From Fibrobacterota bacterium (GTDB taxonomy: Bacteria; Fibrobacterota; Fibrobacteria; UBA5070), in NCBI GenBank assembly GCA_016715065.1, contig JADKBN010000002.1, forward strand, positions 248,001-312,000: a stretch of 64,000 bases of DNA. Direction: 5' to 3'. Positions within the stretch are counted from its first letter, which is position 1. Every line of letters begins with the position of its first letter. Of the stretch, positions 15,822-25,633 are shown piece after piece. Made by a program: the position numbers and the translations under genes. The notes below the pieces were generated by a model that was not told where the DNA came from, did no database searches, and worked only from the letters and a program-made list of their open reading frames with translations.

Positions 15822-17323
15822 CCACCGTCTCGGTGGCGGGCGTACCCAACACATTCAAGATCAGCGACCCAGCCAAAGCCGAACTGGTCAACGCAAACTT
15901 CAAGTACTTGGATAGCGCGGTGGGCACCAAAGCAGACACTGCCGCCCTCAGCGCCCTGAAGGCAAGCATTCCTGCCAGTGTGAACATCGGTGGCAAGGTG
16001 GACACCGCCGCGCTCACCACCCGCTTGAATGGCTATGCCGCCGCGGGCACTGTTGCCGCTGCTTTGGGTGCCAAAGCCGACACCACCGCGCTGAACGCGG
16101 TCAAGGCGAGCATTCCCGTGGGTGTGAACATCGGTGGCAAGGTGGACACCGCCGCACTCACCGTGCGGCTGGCCGGTTACGCTCCCGCCGGGGCTCTGGC
16201 AAATTTTGCCACGACCAGTTCCTTGGCGGCCTATGCGACCTCCGCTGCCCTGACCAATTGACTGGGCGCCAAAGCCGACACTACCGCATTGAACGCGGTG
16301 AAGGCGAGCATTCCTGCCGGCGTGAACATCGGCGGCAAAGTGGACACCGCCGCGCTCACCACGCGCCTGACCAGCTACGCCAAGTCCACCGATCTTGCCA
16401 CCTACGCCAAGTCCACCGACCTGACTGGGTTCGCCAAGACAACGGATCTTTCTGGATATGCCACCGCCACCTCTCTAGCCAACTATGCCCCGCTGACCAC
16501 TCTTGCCAGTTACGCGAAGTCCACCGACCTCGCTGGCTATGCCACCACGACATCGCTGGCCACCTACGCGCCGCTCACCACTCTCGCCAGCTACGCCAAG
16601 ACCACAGATTTGTCGGTCTATGCCAAGACTGCCGCCCTTGCTTCTTACGCCACCACCGCCGCCGTGGCCGGAAAAATGAACACCGCCGATTACGTGGCGA
16701 GCGGTCACCTCAAGGCATTGGGCGGGATCACTGGTGGGCGAGGGATGAGCGGGTCGTTCGTGGGGAGCAACCTCATCCTGGATACAAACGAACTCCGGAT
16801 GGAAAACGCGGGGAACTTCACCCTTCTCAACAACACCTCGCTCATTTGGCGCCAGGAGTACAGTGGATGGACGATCAAAACTGGCGATGACTTTAGGATT
16901 GTTAGAAACACCCGGTCATTCGACTTTACCGGTTTGATCCTCACAGACTTCAAGGCGGAATTTCCCAACAGCGTGGCGATCGGTGGAGAATTCACAGTCG
17001 CTGGTGCGACGCAATTTTCCGGTGACGTGAAGATCGACGGCGCCCTGACGGTCCAGGGTGTGAACGTTCCCGATTACGTGTTCGAGTCTGATTACAAGCT
17101 GGCCCCGTTGGCTGAAGTCGAAGCCTACACCCAGGCCAACAAGCACCTGCCGGAAGTGCCCAGCGCCAAGGAAATCGAGGCTGGCGGAATGGATCTGGCC
17201 AAGATGAACCTGACACTGCTTCGCAAGGTGGAGGAGCTCACCCTCCATGCCATCGCTCAGGAAAAGCAGATCAAGAGCCAGAGCGACCGGCTCCAAGCCC
17301 TGGAATCCCGGCTGGCCAACTGA
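15788..17323 (+). pseudogene. Secreted fibre-like protein 2, interrupted by an in-frame TGA
   Basis: A paralogue of the preceding gene: signal peptide MHTNLLLLASLTTVSVAG, the same KAELVNANFKYLDSAV domain, and long runs of ten-residue repeats (YAKSTDLAGYA, YAPLTTLASYA). The same C-terminal region follows (EYxLAPLAEVEAYTQANKHLPEVPS to VEELTLHAIAQEKQI). The frame has a single stop, TGA 16259-16261, in the phrase AALTN-stop-LGAKADTTAL. The paralogue has TTGLGAKVD there, so a Gly codon GGA probably became TGA. Without the stop the product would be 511 residues. The downstream part could be expressed from an internal start near 16289. It is followed by a strong terminator. Confidence 0.75.
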
Positions 17324-17365
17324 AGTAGACAAAAGCGCCCTGCCATCGCAGCGGGGCTGCCACGA

Positions 17366-17391
17366 GGGAAGGCAATGCGCCTTCCCTTTTT
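17366..17391 (+). terminator. Rho-independent terminator after the fibre-like genes
   Basis: GGGAAGGC-AATGC-GCCTTCCC followed by TTTTT. It lies 43 bases after the stop of fibre-like gene 2 and touches the end of the convergent rlmN gene. Confidence 0.85.
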
Positions 17392-18472
17392 AGTTTGCTT
17401 TCTGTGCCAACTGCCCACACGCAGCCAGGATATCCTGGCCCTTGGGCTTTCGCAAATACACCTGCAATCCCGCGTCCACCAGCCGGCTCTCGAAGTCCAG
17501 GATTTCTTCCTGGGTCGGGGCACGCAAGGCGATGTCGTCGGCGGCGTTGAGCGGGATCAGGTTGATCTTGCAGTGGCGGCCACCCAGCAAACCCGCAAGC
17601 TCGCGCGCGGCTTGGCTGGTGCAGGTCACATCTCCAATCAAAACGTATTCGTAGGTGATCGGCCAGTTGGCCGCGATGCTCCACGAATCGCCAGCCAACA
17701 GAAGATCGTGGATCGGGTGGCGGCGGTTCACGGGCATCACCTTGTTGCGCATCTCGTCGTTGGAGCTGTTGAGGGAGATCGCCAGGTGGTATTGCGGGGC
17801 CTCTTCGGCCAAGCGATCGATACCGGCAATCAACCCTGATGTGCTGATGGTGATGCGACGCGGCGACATCCCCAGGCCTTTGGGATGCGTGATGACTTCG
17901 CATGCTTGCAGCACATTGGAAAGATTGTTCAGCGGCTCGCCCATGCCCATGAACACGATGTTGGTGAGCTGAGGCTGTTGGGTGTCGCGTAGATAGCGCC
18001 GCACGTGAGCGACCTGTTGCAAAATCTCACCGTGCGAAAGATTGCGCTGAAAGCCCATCTGGGCGGTCCGGCAGAAGGTGCATCCCATGGCGCACCCCAC
18101 TTGCGAACTCACACAGGCGGTCCGCCGATCCTCCTCCGGGATCATGACGGTCTCAAAACGCTTGCCGTCAGCGTCCTGGAAGGCCCACTTGGCGGTGCCA
18201 TCGGAGGAAACCTGTTGATCTACCTGATCCAGCGCTCCGAGCTTCATCTGGCTTGCCAGCAAGGCACGGAGGTCTTTGGGGAGATTGGTCATCTGGTCGT
18301 AAGAGGTGGCAAAATGTGTCCATAGCCACTCCTGGATCTGGGCGGCACGGAACTTGGGCTGCTTTTGGTCGGCAAGCCAGTTCTGGAGTTCGGCCGTGGT
18401 CAGTTCGGAAAGGGTCTTGGTTCGTCCGCGAGCGTCTGTTGGAGTGTGCACGCGGGCCAAGATACCTAACAA
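17390..18472 (-). CDS. rlmN: Dual-specificity 23S rRNA/tRNA adenine-C2 methyltransferase
   Basis: A 360-residue radical-SAM methyltransferase that methylates A2503 of 23S rRNA and A37 of some tRNAs. The cluster cysteines are 127, 131 and 134 in GCAMGCTFC. The two catalytic cysteines are Cys120 (ACVSSQVG) and Cys352 (ILAACGQLA), both present. SAM-binding signatures include FMGMGEPLNN and ITISTSGL. The gene lies one base after the dedA-like gene on the same strand, so both are probably co-transcribed. It ends against the terminator of the convergent fibre-like gene. Confidence 0.97.
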   Translation of the reverse strand: MLGILARVHTPTDARGRTKTLSELTTAELQNWLADQKQPKFRAAQIQEWLWTHFATSYDQMTNLPKDLRALLASQMKLGALDQVDQQVSSDGTAKWAFQDADGKRFETVMIPEEDRRTACVSSQVGCAMGCTFCRTAQMGFQRNLSHGEILQQVAHVRRYLRDTQQPQLTNIVFMGMGEPLNNLSNVLQACEVITHPKGLGMSPRRITISTSGLIAGIDRLAEEAPQYHLAISLNSSNDEMRNKVMPVNRRHPIHDLLLAGDSWSIAANWPITYEYVLIGDVTCTSQAARELAGLLGGRHCKINLIPLNAADDIALRAPTQEEILDFESRLVDAGLQVYLRKPKGQDILAACGQLAQKAN

Positions 18473-18473
18473 G

Positions 18474-19124
18474 TCAGGGACGTTTGGTTTTTAGACGCTT
18501 GCGGATGGCCGTGATGGCCAACGGGAGGACCGATACCCCCACGATCCCGAGGATCACGGTGGAAAAATTCTTCTGCACAAAGGCGATGTTACCAAAGATC
18601 GCGCCTGCCCCGAGGCAGATGCTCACCCACAACAAGGTTCCGATCGCCGAGAACCCCACGTATTTGCCAAAGGGCATTTTCCCCAAGCCCGCCACGAACG
18701 GGGCAAACGTGCGCACGATCGGCACGAACCGCGCGGCGATCACGGTCCAGCCGCCAAACCGGTCGTAGAAGGCCTGGGTCTGGTCCAGATAGGATTGTTT
18801 CAGGAAGCGGGCCTTGGGCGAAAAGGGGATTTTCTGGCCAGCAAGACGCCCGATCCAATAGTTGGATTGATCGCCCAGAAGGGGGGCCGTGAGGAACACC
18901 AAAAACAAAATATCCAGTCGCAACGCGCCACCAGTGGAGGCGGAAAGGGCTCCGGCGGCAAAAATCAAGGAATCGCCGGGCAAAAAGGGTGTGACCACCA
19001 AGCCGGTTTCGCAGAACACCACCAAAAACAGCAAGGCATAGATCCAGGCGCCGTGGAGCGCGAAGAAATCCTTGAGGTAGATGTTGACATGGAGGATGAA
19101 ATCGATGAGTTGAGCCGGATCCAT
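18474..19124 (-). CDS. DedA family membrane protein
   Basis: A 216-residue inner-membrane protein. The family signature is clear: FCETGLVVTPFLPGDSLIFAAGAL (residues about 37-61), GDQSNYWIGRLAG, and the arginine-bearing RFGGWTVIAARFVPIVRTFAPFVAG. DedA proteins act in lipid carrier recycling and envelope homeostasis. The canonical start MDPAQLIDFILHVN at 19124 is chosen over a longer frame that extends into the efp gene on the opposite strand. It is one base upstream of rlmN and divergent from efp, with a 111-base shared promoter region. Confidence 0.93.
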   Translation of the reverse strand: MDPAQLIDFILHVNIYLKDFFALHGAWIYALLFLVVFCETGLVVTPFLPGDSLIFAAGALSASTGGALRLDILFLVFLTAPLLGDQSNYWIGRLAGQKIPFSPKARFLKQSYLDQTQAFYDRFGGWTVIAARFVPIVRTFAPFVAGLGKMPFGKYVGFSAIGTLLWVSICLGAGAIFGNIAFVQKNFSTVILGIVGVSVLPLAITAIRKRLKTKRP

Positions 19125-19235
19125 GGGGAGCCAAGATACACGAATGGGACACCGACACCAAAGGTGGATGGTGCAATCGGCGATGGAGGGAATTACATTG
19201 GCCCGGCTACACCAGTCCAGCAGGAGAGCGTCACC

Positions 19236-19802
19236 ATGGGTCAGATTCCTTCCAATCTGTGGAAGAAGCGCATGCGCGTCCAGATCGAGGGCGTGCCGTA
19301 CGTGTTCGTCGAAGTCGAGTTCGTCAAGCCGGGCAAGGGCCAGGCGTTTTTGCGCTGCCGCCTGAAGAGCCTCCTGGACGGCCGCCAGCTGGAGCGGACC
19401 TTCAAGTCCGGCGAGTCTCTGGAAGAGGCGATTGTGGAAGAATTCCCCATCCAGTTTTTGTACACGGACAACACCACCTGGCATTTCATGAACCAGGAGT
19501 CCTACGAGGAAGTGGACCTCACCAAAGACCAGATGGACGGTGCGGATCGGTTCATTTTGCCGGAAATGGTCTGCTCGGTGATGATGTTCGAGGGCAAGCC
19601 CATTGGTGTGTCGCCGCCCACCTTCGTGGAACTGCTCATCACCTACTGTGAGCCCGGCCTCAAAGGGGACACCACCAACACCCCGTTCAAACCGGCCACT
19701 CTGGAGACCGGCGCGACCATCCAGGTGCCGCTATTTGTGGAAAACGGCGAGAAGATCAAGATCGATACCCGCGATGGTTCGTACGTAGAGCGGGTGAAGT
19801 GA
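19236..19802 (+). CDS. efp: Translation elongation factor P
   Basis: A 188-residue factor that relieves ribosome stalling at polyproline stretches. It has the three-domain EF-P sequence: VKPGKGQAFLRCRLKSL with Lys34 at the tip that is modified in many bacteria, DNTTWHFMNQESYEEV, and the end VPLFVENGEKIKIDTRDGSYVERV. The length is exactly typical. ATG 19236 has AGGAGA about 6-10 bases upstream. No modification enzyme (EpmA, EarP or YmfI) is nearby. A 13-base perfect inverted repeat follows it. Confidence 0.96.
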   Translation: MGQIPSNLWKKRMRVQIEGVPYVFVEVEFVKPGKGQAFLRCRLKSLLDGRQLERTFKSGESLEEAIVEEFPIQFLYTDNTTWHFMNQESYEEVDLTKDQMDGADRFILPEMVCSVMMFEGKPIGVSPPTFVELLITYCEPGLKGDTTNTPFKPATLETGATIQVPLFVENGEKIKIDTRDGSYVERVK

Positions 19803-19835
19803 ACGGAAGGCAACGCGCCTTTGAACCCAATGCGG

Positions 19836-19876
19836 ACAACTCGCAACCCAATATCCAGAAAGTGGTTGCGAGTTGT
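19836..19876. other. Perfect 13-base inverted repeat after efp
   Basis: ACAACTCGCAACC and GGTTGCGAGTTGT flank a 15-base loop, 34 bases after the efp stop and 80 bases before the next start. There is no T-run, so it is either a non-canonical terminator or mRNA-end hairpin, or an operator for the next gene. Confidence 0.5.
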
Positions 19877-19955
19877 CGCGAGACTCTCTAAGTTCTGTCA
19901 TCGTTTCGTCACGCACTCACCCTCCACGTCCATCGTCCACACAGGAGCACCCAAT

Positions 19956-21587
19956 ATGAAGAAGCTCTCTCTTCTCACCGCAGCGGTCGCCTTGACCGCC
20001 GTCGGCGCCCACGCCGACTGGCTGTTGTCAGACTACGCAACCGCGGCCGCCGACTCCACCGAAGTCCGCAAGCTGTACGGCGCCCAGACCTTCGGAAGCG
20101 CAAAATCCCCCACCACCCTGACCGGAAAAGCTGGCTCACTTGTTTTTGAGGCGACCTATGCCTCCGATGGCACCAAAGGCTACACCGCCAACGTTGGCTT
20201 GATGCAGCCTCTGACCACGGACTGGGCCGGCCACGACATTACCGGACTCACCAAGATCACGTTTGAGTACAAAAACAGCGCATTAATCACGGATGCGCTT
20301 TCTGTTACTTTTGGATCCACTGCCTACTCCGAAAAGATTGCCCGTGCTGGCACGGTGTATGGATATGATATAAAGGGAGATTCGGCTCGAGCGATACATT
20401 CCGACTGGACCGTAGCGAGTGTGGATGCAGCTGATATAGCCTTGCCTGGTTGGTTCCTCACGAGCAAACCAGCCGATTACCCCGAACTCGCTGAAGTGCT
20501 GAAGGGAGTAAAAAACGTCCAGATCGGCCCCAAGACCAAGTACAAGAGCGCAGGCACCCAAGATGGCAAAGCCTGCGATGAATGCGTTGGGCCCACCATG
20601 TCCAACCTCACCCTGGAAATCCGCAAAATCACTCTTGTGGGGGTCACCAAGACCCCTTGGCCCAATCCTCTCGAGGAAGGATGCGAAGACGCAACTAAGT
20701 CCACTGTTCTGGACGAATTTCTCGATGGCAACGAAGAAAATCAGCTCGGTGGCTACTGGTACACCTTCACGGACTCCGGCAGCGCTGCGGTGGCTGGCGA
20801 CCTGGCCGACAAAGCCAAGGGTTCCTCAACAGCCACTCTGGACATCACTGAGGGTGGAGTTGGGTTTACGGGGGTCGCGACTCTAAAAGCGTCCTTGAAC
20901 AAAAAACTGGGCACGGTTTGGCACGATTACGCGGGCTGGGCCGCCATTGGTGTGGGCTTTGCCGGCGACGGATTGGTCACGGGCATGGATGCACTGACGG
21001 GCATCAGGTTCAAGATCAAGGGCGTCGCGATTGACCCCACCATTGAAACCATCAACTTCAAGGTGAGCGCGAAGGGGATCTCCGACACCGCCCTTCACTT
21101 TGTGTCGTTGCCGGTCGCTGAGCTGGTGGCCGCCGATGAAGGCAAGGTTGCGTGCATTCGTCCTTCCGACCTGAACCAGGCAGCGTACCTGCAAGCGGCC
21201 CACAAATCGGAGCTGGTGCCCGCGGACATCCTCAAGCTGGCCTGGGAAGCGAAGATCACCGACCAGTCGCTCCAATCGATCTCCACCGCCTCCGCTTCGT
21301 TCTGGATTTCGGATGTCTCCCTGTACGGCAAGGCCGGCATGGTCTCCGGAACTCGCAACCACAAGTCGAAGGCTGTTGGATTCTCCGTGCGTTCCCAGGG
21401 AGGACTCCTGAGCCTTTCCGGATACCAGGGCATCCAGAGCTTTGATGTGGTTGCTTTGGACGGCAAGAAGGTCACTTCCTTCGCTCCTGCCCCCACCGTG
21501 GCGCTCTCGCTGCCCCGCGGATCGTACTTCTTGGTGGGCAAGCGCGATGGCGCCAGCCTGACCAAGTCCTTCGCTGTCGTTCGCTAA
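19956..21587 (+). CDS. Secreted protein with two carbohydrate-binding-like domains
   Basis: A 543-residue exported protein. The signal peptide is MKKLSLLTAAVALTAVGAHA. Two similar beta-sandwich halves follow (about 25-220 and 235-460), each with phrases of the kind seen in sugar-binding modules: LTKITFEYKNSA, LEIRKITLVG, GFAGDGLVTGMDALTGIRFKIKG, FWISDVSLYG. The last 75 residues (QGGLLSLSGYQGIQSFDVVALDGKKV to GSYFLVGKRDGASLTKSFAVVR) resemble type IX-like sorting tails and match in pattern the ends of the GH8, GH5 and phosphoesterase proteins. There is no catalytic motif. It may be a cellulose- or cell-surface-binding accessory protein of the adjacent cellulases. It ends at a strong terminator. 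Confidence 0.75.
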   Translation: MKKLSLLTAAVALTAVGAHADWLLSDYATAAADSTEVRKLYGAQTFGSAKSPTTLTGKAGSLVFEATYASDGTKGYTANVGLMQPLTTDWAGHDITGLTKITFEYKNSALITDALSVTFGSTAYSEKIARAGTVYGYDIKGDSARAIHSDWTVASVDAADIALPGWFLTSKPADYPELAEVLKGVKNVQIGPKTKYKSAGTQDGKACDECVGPTMSNLTLEIRKITLVGVTKTPWPNPLEEGCEDATKSTVLDEFLDGNEENQLGGYWYTFTDSGSAAVAGDLADKAKGSSTATLDITEGGVGFTGVATLKASLNKKLGTVWHDYAGWAAIGVGFAGDGLVTGMDALTGIRFKIKGVAIDPTIETINFKVSAKGISDTALHFVSLPVAELVAADEGKVACIRPSDLNQAAYLQAAHKSELVPADILKLAWEAKITDQSLQSISTASASFWISDVSLYGKAGMVSGTRNHKSKAVGFSVRSQGGLLSLSGYQGIQSFDVVALDGKKVTSFAPAPTVALSLPRGSYFLVGKRDGASLTKSFAVVR

Positions 21588-21619
21588 GCGACCGACTCCG
21601 CACAAGGATTTAGAATCGA

Positions 21620-21652
21620 CCCACTCCGGGGAAATCCCGGAGTGGGTTTTTT
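21620..21652 (+). terminator. Rho-independent terminator
   Basis: CCCACTCCGGG-GAAAT-CCCGGAGTGGG followed by TTTTTT, 33 bases after the stop of the secreted binding protein. It separates that gene from the cellulase pair. Confidence 0.93.
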
Positions 21653-21936
21653 GCGTGCAGGAGGGAAATGGATTCCGGGGCGTCCAGAACCTGGGCCTTA
21701 CATAGGAGGGCTTTCGGGACGGACGGATAGCCTCCAGCCTGACCGATGGCTTGGTTGGCAACGGAGATCTGCAGGAATGGAGGCGCCTGTGGGGAGGGAG
21801 TGAACGCCGGGGGGCGAGATGGCGACCCTTCTTTGGGAGCGGATGCAGCAGATCCTGCCGGAAAAGCACCCACCGAAGTCGTTGTCCGGCCTTATACTAG
21901 AGCGTCCGAACCAGTTCAATCGCAATCGAGGGACCT
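21653..21936 (+). promoter_or_regulatory. Upstream region of the cellulase genes, no gene seen
   Basis: This 284-base stretch has no convincing reading frame. Near its end is TATACT (21893-21898), a good -10 box about 40 bases before the GH8 start, but I see no matching -35 box at the right distance. It probably contains the promoter of the GH8-GH5 unit and may need an activator. Confidence 0.35.
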
Positions 21937-23799
21937 ATGAATCGCACACTTGGATGGATCATCGGGGCAGTCGCCCTGACCTGCGGGGCATCAGAGGCAG
22001 CCCTGCTTCCCTACCCAGAGCCGGGGCTCAAGTACCCCGCCTACTCGTACAAGGACACAGAACTGAAGAATTACTGGAAGGGCTGGTTGCAGCGGTTCGT
22101 GGTCGGGGGCGTGATCCAAGGCAACGACCCTTCTGGCAACAAGAAGCCCATTTCCGAAGGGCAGTCCTACGGCATGTTGCTGGCGGTTTGGATGAACGAC
22201 CAGAAGGCCTTCGACGAGATCTGGAAGGCCACAGAATCCAAATTTTGGAATGCCTCCAAGGGTTGGTACAAGTGGGATCCCAACAATCCTGGCGGCGGTG
22301 ACAACTTCGCGGGTGACGCAGACCAAGACATCTGTGCCGCCTTGATCATGGCCTCTGCCTTGGTGGACAAAAATCATTGGACCGACAACGGGTACAAGGC
22401 CAAGGCCAAAACAGTATTGCAGTCGTTGGACAAGAACTTCTTTGATGGGAATGGTTACGTCTATTCTTGGCCGGGGCAGAGCAGTAGCTTGAATCCATCC
22501 TACCATATGCCGGCCTACCATCCGATGTTCAAGGAGTTTGGCGACGCCAACGGGGTCAGCATTGATTGGACCAAGCGCTCCTCTGCGGCTTTTGCTTTGA
22601 TCAACGCACAGACCAATAGCGCTTCTGGGATGGCGCGCAACTTTTCCAACTCCTCTGGAGGGGCCTCCGGTTGCTCCGGTTGCAGTTCCACGCCGAACAT
22701 CGACGACATGGGTTTTGATGCCATCCGAGTTCCCTATCGCATGGGGATGGCGGCACTTTGGTATCCAGAAAAATTTCCACAAGCTGTGAGCTGGTGCAAA
22801 AGTATTTGGAACAAGACTGTGGTGGACCCAGACCAACCGGGAATGTACCGGATCGATGGAACCCTGTGGGGTTGGGCACAGGGAGCCGAAGAGTACGAAA
22901 AATTCATGCCACGGGCGATGTGGGGCACCGCGGCGATCGCGGTAGCATCCAAGGACGCTAAATCCAAAGCAGCCTTCGAGACAATGGCTCGAGATTTTTC
23001 GGGAATGCATGCCAAACCTGACCAGGCTTACCTCAGTGGCACGAGCTCGACAACGGGTACGCCTAGCTCGCCGGACATGAACTACTACGGACAATCTCTT
23101 GGCTTGATGGGCGCCCTAGTTCTTTACGGTCGTGCCTGGAATGTGTGGGATGACCTGAAAAATCCTTGGGTGGTCCCGGATACCGGAGCCTCCTTCAAGG
23201 CTGCCTTGACGGCGACGCCCGCCTCGATCGAACAGACCCCATCTGGGGTGGTTCCGGTGGCTGGACAAACCACCAAAATCACGGCCACCCTCAGCAAGAG
23301 TGTCCCTTGGACCCTGCGGCTCAAGGGGCGAACCAGCGGCGCCTCCTTTTCTGCCACCGGGACGGGCACCGAGGTCAATGTGGAATGGTATTCCCTCAAA
23401 CGAAGCTCAGGCACGACCAAGCTGTTTGATGTGGAAGTGGTCGATGCCCGCCTGATTTACAATGGTGTTGATACCGTGAACAATCCCAAATGCAAATCGA
23501 CGATCACGGTCACAAAGAACTCCGCGGTGGCCCCTCGGTCGGTGCGCGGCAACGGAATGGTTCGCTGGACTGCTGAAGGTCTGGAGATCGAAGACGCCGC
23601 ATGGCAGGCCGGCGACCGGGTGCAAGTGAAGGTCCTGGGACTGACCGGGCGCACACTGCAGGCTGCCAACGTGGAGTTGGCAACTGCCAAGCTGGGCGTG
23701 CGGGTGTCCGCCAAGCTGGATGCCGCACCGGGCATCCAGGTGCTGGAACTCAGCAACGGGGCGATTTCTCGTCGATACCTGCTGTCGCCCAATCCCTAA
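21937..23799 (+). CDS. Secreted endoglucanase, glycoside hydrolase family 8
   Basis: A 620-residue cellulase. The signal peptide is MNRTLGWIIGAVALTCGASEA. The GH8 catalytic domain spans about 25-410, with the general-acid glutamate Glu74 in ISEGQSYGMLLAVW, the GDADQDICAAL segment (127-135), a WAQG-type segment and NYYGQSLGLMGAL near its end. An Ig-like module (about 420-530) and a C-terminal module starting RGNGMVRWTAEGLEI follow; both resemble those of the GH5 protein next door. GH8 enzymes cut beta-1,4-glucan with inversion. It is 26 bases before the GH5 gene, so the two are probably made together for cellulose breakdown at or outside the cell surface. Confidence 0.93.
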   Translation: MNRTLGWIIGAVALTCGASEAALLPYPEPGLKYPAYSYKDTELKNYWKGWLQRFVVGGVIQGNDPSGNKKPISEGQSYGMLLAVWMNDQKAFDEIWKATESKFWNASKGWYKWDPNNPGGGDNFAGDADQDICAALIMASALVDKNHWTDNGYKAKAKTVLQSLDKNFFDGNGYVYSWPGQSSSLNPSYHMPAYHPMFKEFGDANGVSIDWTKRSSAAFALINAQTNSASGMARNFSNSSGGASGCSGCSSTPNIDDMGFDAIRVPYRMGMAALWYPEKFPQAVSWCKSIWNKTVVDPDQPGMYRIDGTLWGWAQGAEEYEKFMPRAMWGTAAIAVASKDAKSKAAFETMARDFSGMHAKPDQAYLSGTSSTTGTPSSPDMNYYGQSLGLMGALVLYGRAWNVWDDLKNPWVVPDTGASFKAALTATPASIEQTPSGVVPVAGQTTKITATLSKSVPWTLRLKGRTSGASFSATGTGTEVNVEWYSLKRSSGTTKLFDVEVVDARLIYNGVDTVNNPKCKSTITVTKNSAVAPRSVRGNGMVRWTAEGLEIEDAAWQAGDRVQVKVLGLTGRTLQAANVELATAKLGVRVSAKLDAAPGIQVLELSNGAISRRYLLSPNP

Positions 23800-23825
23800 C
23801 GCCTTCCAAATCGGAGAACACCAAC

Positions 23826-25439
23826 ATGAACTTCAAAATTTTGAGCTCGGTTCTGCTTTGTGTGGCGGGGCTGGCGATGGCGAAATCGCCTGTAGAAACC
23901 TACGGCAGCCTTTCTGTGAAAAATGCGAAACTCGTGGATTCTGCCGGAAACCCGGTGACCCTGCGCGGAATGAGCCTCTTTTGGCACTACGACCTTGGGG
24001 GAGGCGAATTCTGGCTCCCCAGCGTGATTAGCTACGTGCAAACAAATTGGCACAACACGGTCATCCGTGCCCCCATCGGTGTGAAGAATAGGGATCCGCT
24101 TTCCAATGGCACAATCATCAAAGGAGCGATCGATGACCCGATCGGGGCCGACGCAAAAATCCGCCAGGTGATTAACGGTGCCATCAACTCGGGCTCGTAC
24201 ATCATTGTGGACTGGCACGCGCACGAAGAATACACGGCCGCCGCCACCGCCTTTTTTGGCAAATTGGCAAAAGATTACGGCAATACCCCCAACATCATCT
24301 GGGAGATCTTCAACGAACCGACAAGTGGAATTTCGGAGAATTACATCACCACGGTTTCTACGGAAATTCGCAAATACAGTGCTAATGTGATTCTCATTGG
24401 CAACTCGCCGTGGGCGCAGAATCCTGATGTCACTTATGGCTCTGTCGACAAAAATATTAAGAATATCGCATATACCTTGCATTTCTACAACGATGATGCT
24501 CACGTAGGATTCATTGATAAAATTGCAGCAGCGGAGGCCAAAGGTCATGCCGTTTTTGCTAGCGAATGGGGCATGTCTCCATCCTCCGGTGACGGCAGAT
24601 TTGTTTCAGTCAGCGAAGGGAACATATCGAAGTGGATGACCGCACTAAATTCCGCGGGGGTTTCCCACTGCAATTGGAGCCTCGGGAATCCATTGGGGAA
24701 CAAAGGCCAAGGCCCAGGTGCGGAGACTTCGGCCGCACTGATGGCGGATGTTGCCCCCCCGACGACATTGGATCCATGGACGGATGCTTCTCTGACACCC
24801 TCCGGCAAGTCCATCAAAGCCTACCTGATTTCGAAGAACCCGGCGTGGACCTTGAGCGACACCACCACCAAGGTCACCAAGGCCTTGGTGATCTCGTCCA
24901 CCAAAAAGACCGATTTTGTTTTGGGAGTAGATACCGTCGAGATCGGCGCAGCTTTCAGCAAGTCCGTCGCTTGGAGTCTTGTCTTTACCGGCCCCAGTGG
25001 CGCCAAAAAGACCTATACGGGAACCGGCGTGAATGTGGTGGTTGAACATCCCGTGGTCAACCGTGCCCAGGGAACCGCAGCCTGGAAAGCAGGCGAAGTC
25101 GTGACAGCGACGCTCACACCGGGTGGGTCCAAGGTGACCTACACGCTGAGCACTGTGGTGGCCCAAAATGCGCTTCGCTCCACCCGGGTGCACGAGACCC
25201 GCATCCGCTGGGAAGGTTCGCGCATCTTCATGCCGGATGGCCTGATCTCGGCCACGGTTCCTGTTCGTGTGATGATCCGCAATGCCCAGGGGCAGGTCCT
25301 GTGGCAGAAGTCGGCTTCCATGGGCACCTACGGCTGGGTGGACCTTGGTGAATCCGCGCCCCGCCTTTCCGGTGTGCAGTTTTTGGAAGTCCATTCCGAG
25401 GAGGCCATCCTTCGCTCCAGCATGGCTCCCTCGCTGTAA
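23826..25439 (+). CDS. Secreted endoglucanase, glycoside hydrolase family 5
   Basis: A 537-residue cellulase. The signal peptide is MNFKILSSVLLCVAGLAMA. The GH5 barrel (about 22-325) shows LRGMSLFWHY, IIVDWHAHEE, the acid/base Glu164 in IIWEIFNEP, the HFY histidine 219 and the nucleophile Glu247 in FASEWGM. Then come an Ig-like module (about 365-445; GAAFSKSVAWSLVFTG) and a C-terminal module starting HETRIRWEGSRIFMPDG. GH5 enzymes are retaining beta-glucanases. ATG 23826 with GGAGAA upstream fits a signal peptide; a longer frame starting at 23601 runs through the GH8 gene. It forms an operon with GH8 and ends at a terminator. Confidence 0.95.
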   Translation: MNFKILSSVLLCVAGLAMAKSPVETYGSLSVKNAKLVDSAGNPVTLRGMSLFWHYDLGGGEFWLPSVISYVQTNWHNTVIRAPIGVKNRDPLSNGTIIKGAIDDPIGADAKIRQVINGAINSGSYIIVDWHAHEEYTAAATAFFGKLAKDYGNTPNIIWEIFNEPTSGISENYITTVSTEIRKYSANVILIGNSPWAQNPDVTYGSVDKNIKNIAYTLHFYNDDAHVGFIDKIAAAEAKGHAVFASEWGMSPSSGDGRFVSVSEGNISKWMTALNSAGVSHCNWSLGNPLGNKGQGPGAETSAALMADVAPPTTLDPWTDASLTPSGKSIKAYLISKNPAWTLSDTTTKVTKALVISSTKKTDFVLGVDTVEIGAAFSKSVAWSLVFTGPSGAKKTYTGTGVNVVVEHPVVNRAQGTAAWKAGEVVTATLTPGGSKVTYTLSTVVAQNALRSTRVHETRIRWEGSRIFMPDGLISATVPVRVMIRNAQGQVLWQKSASMGTYGWVDLGESAPRLSGVQFLEVHSEEAILRSSMAPSL

Positions 25440-25463
25440 CCAACACCGTTTTTCTGGTTCTTT

Positions 25464-25499
25464 GGCCCTGTGGCATGCCCTGCCGCAGGGCCTTTTCGT
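25464..25499 (+). terminator. Rho-independent terminator after the GH5 gene
   Basis: GGCCCTG ... CAGGGCC with a GC-rich interior, followed by TTTTCGTTT, 25 bases after the GH5 stop. Confidence 0.8.
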
Positions 25500-25633
25500 T
25501 TGCTGTCAAGTTCTGCCCAAAGGAAACGCAGAAACCCTTGGGGCGATCCGGGACAAGTGGGTGATGACCTGATCGTCACCGCTTCTTTGGTGGTTGGAGG
25601 GTGCGACGGGAGAGAGCGCTCTAAGTTCTAACG

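Noticed and set aside
16259..16261. Recoding of TGA as selenocysteine or glycine in the fibre-like gene
   Set aside because: Many intact genes in the window end with TGA, no SECIS-like hairpin follows, and the paralogue has a glycine, so a nonsense mutation is simpler.
16370..16660. CRISPR-like regular repeats
   Set aside because: The regular 30-base similarity is the coding of ten-residue protein repeats (YAKSTDLAGYA and similar), it varies, and it lies within one open frame.
14553..17323. Prophage, suggested by tail-fibre-like proteins
   Set aside because: There are signal peptides and no capsid, terminase, integrase or lysis genes nearby.
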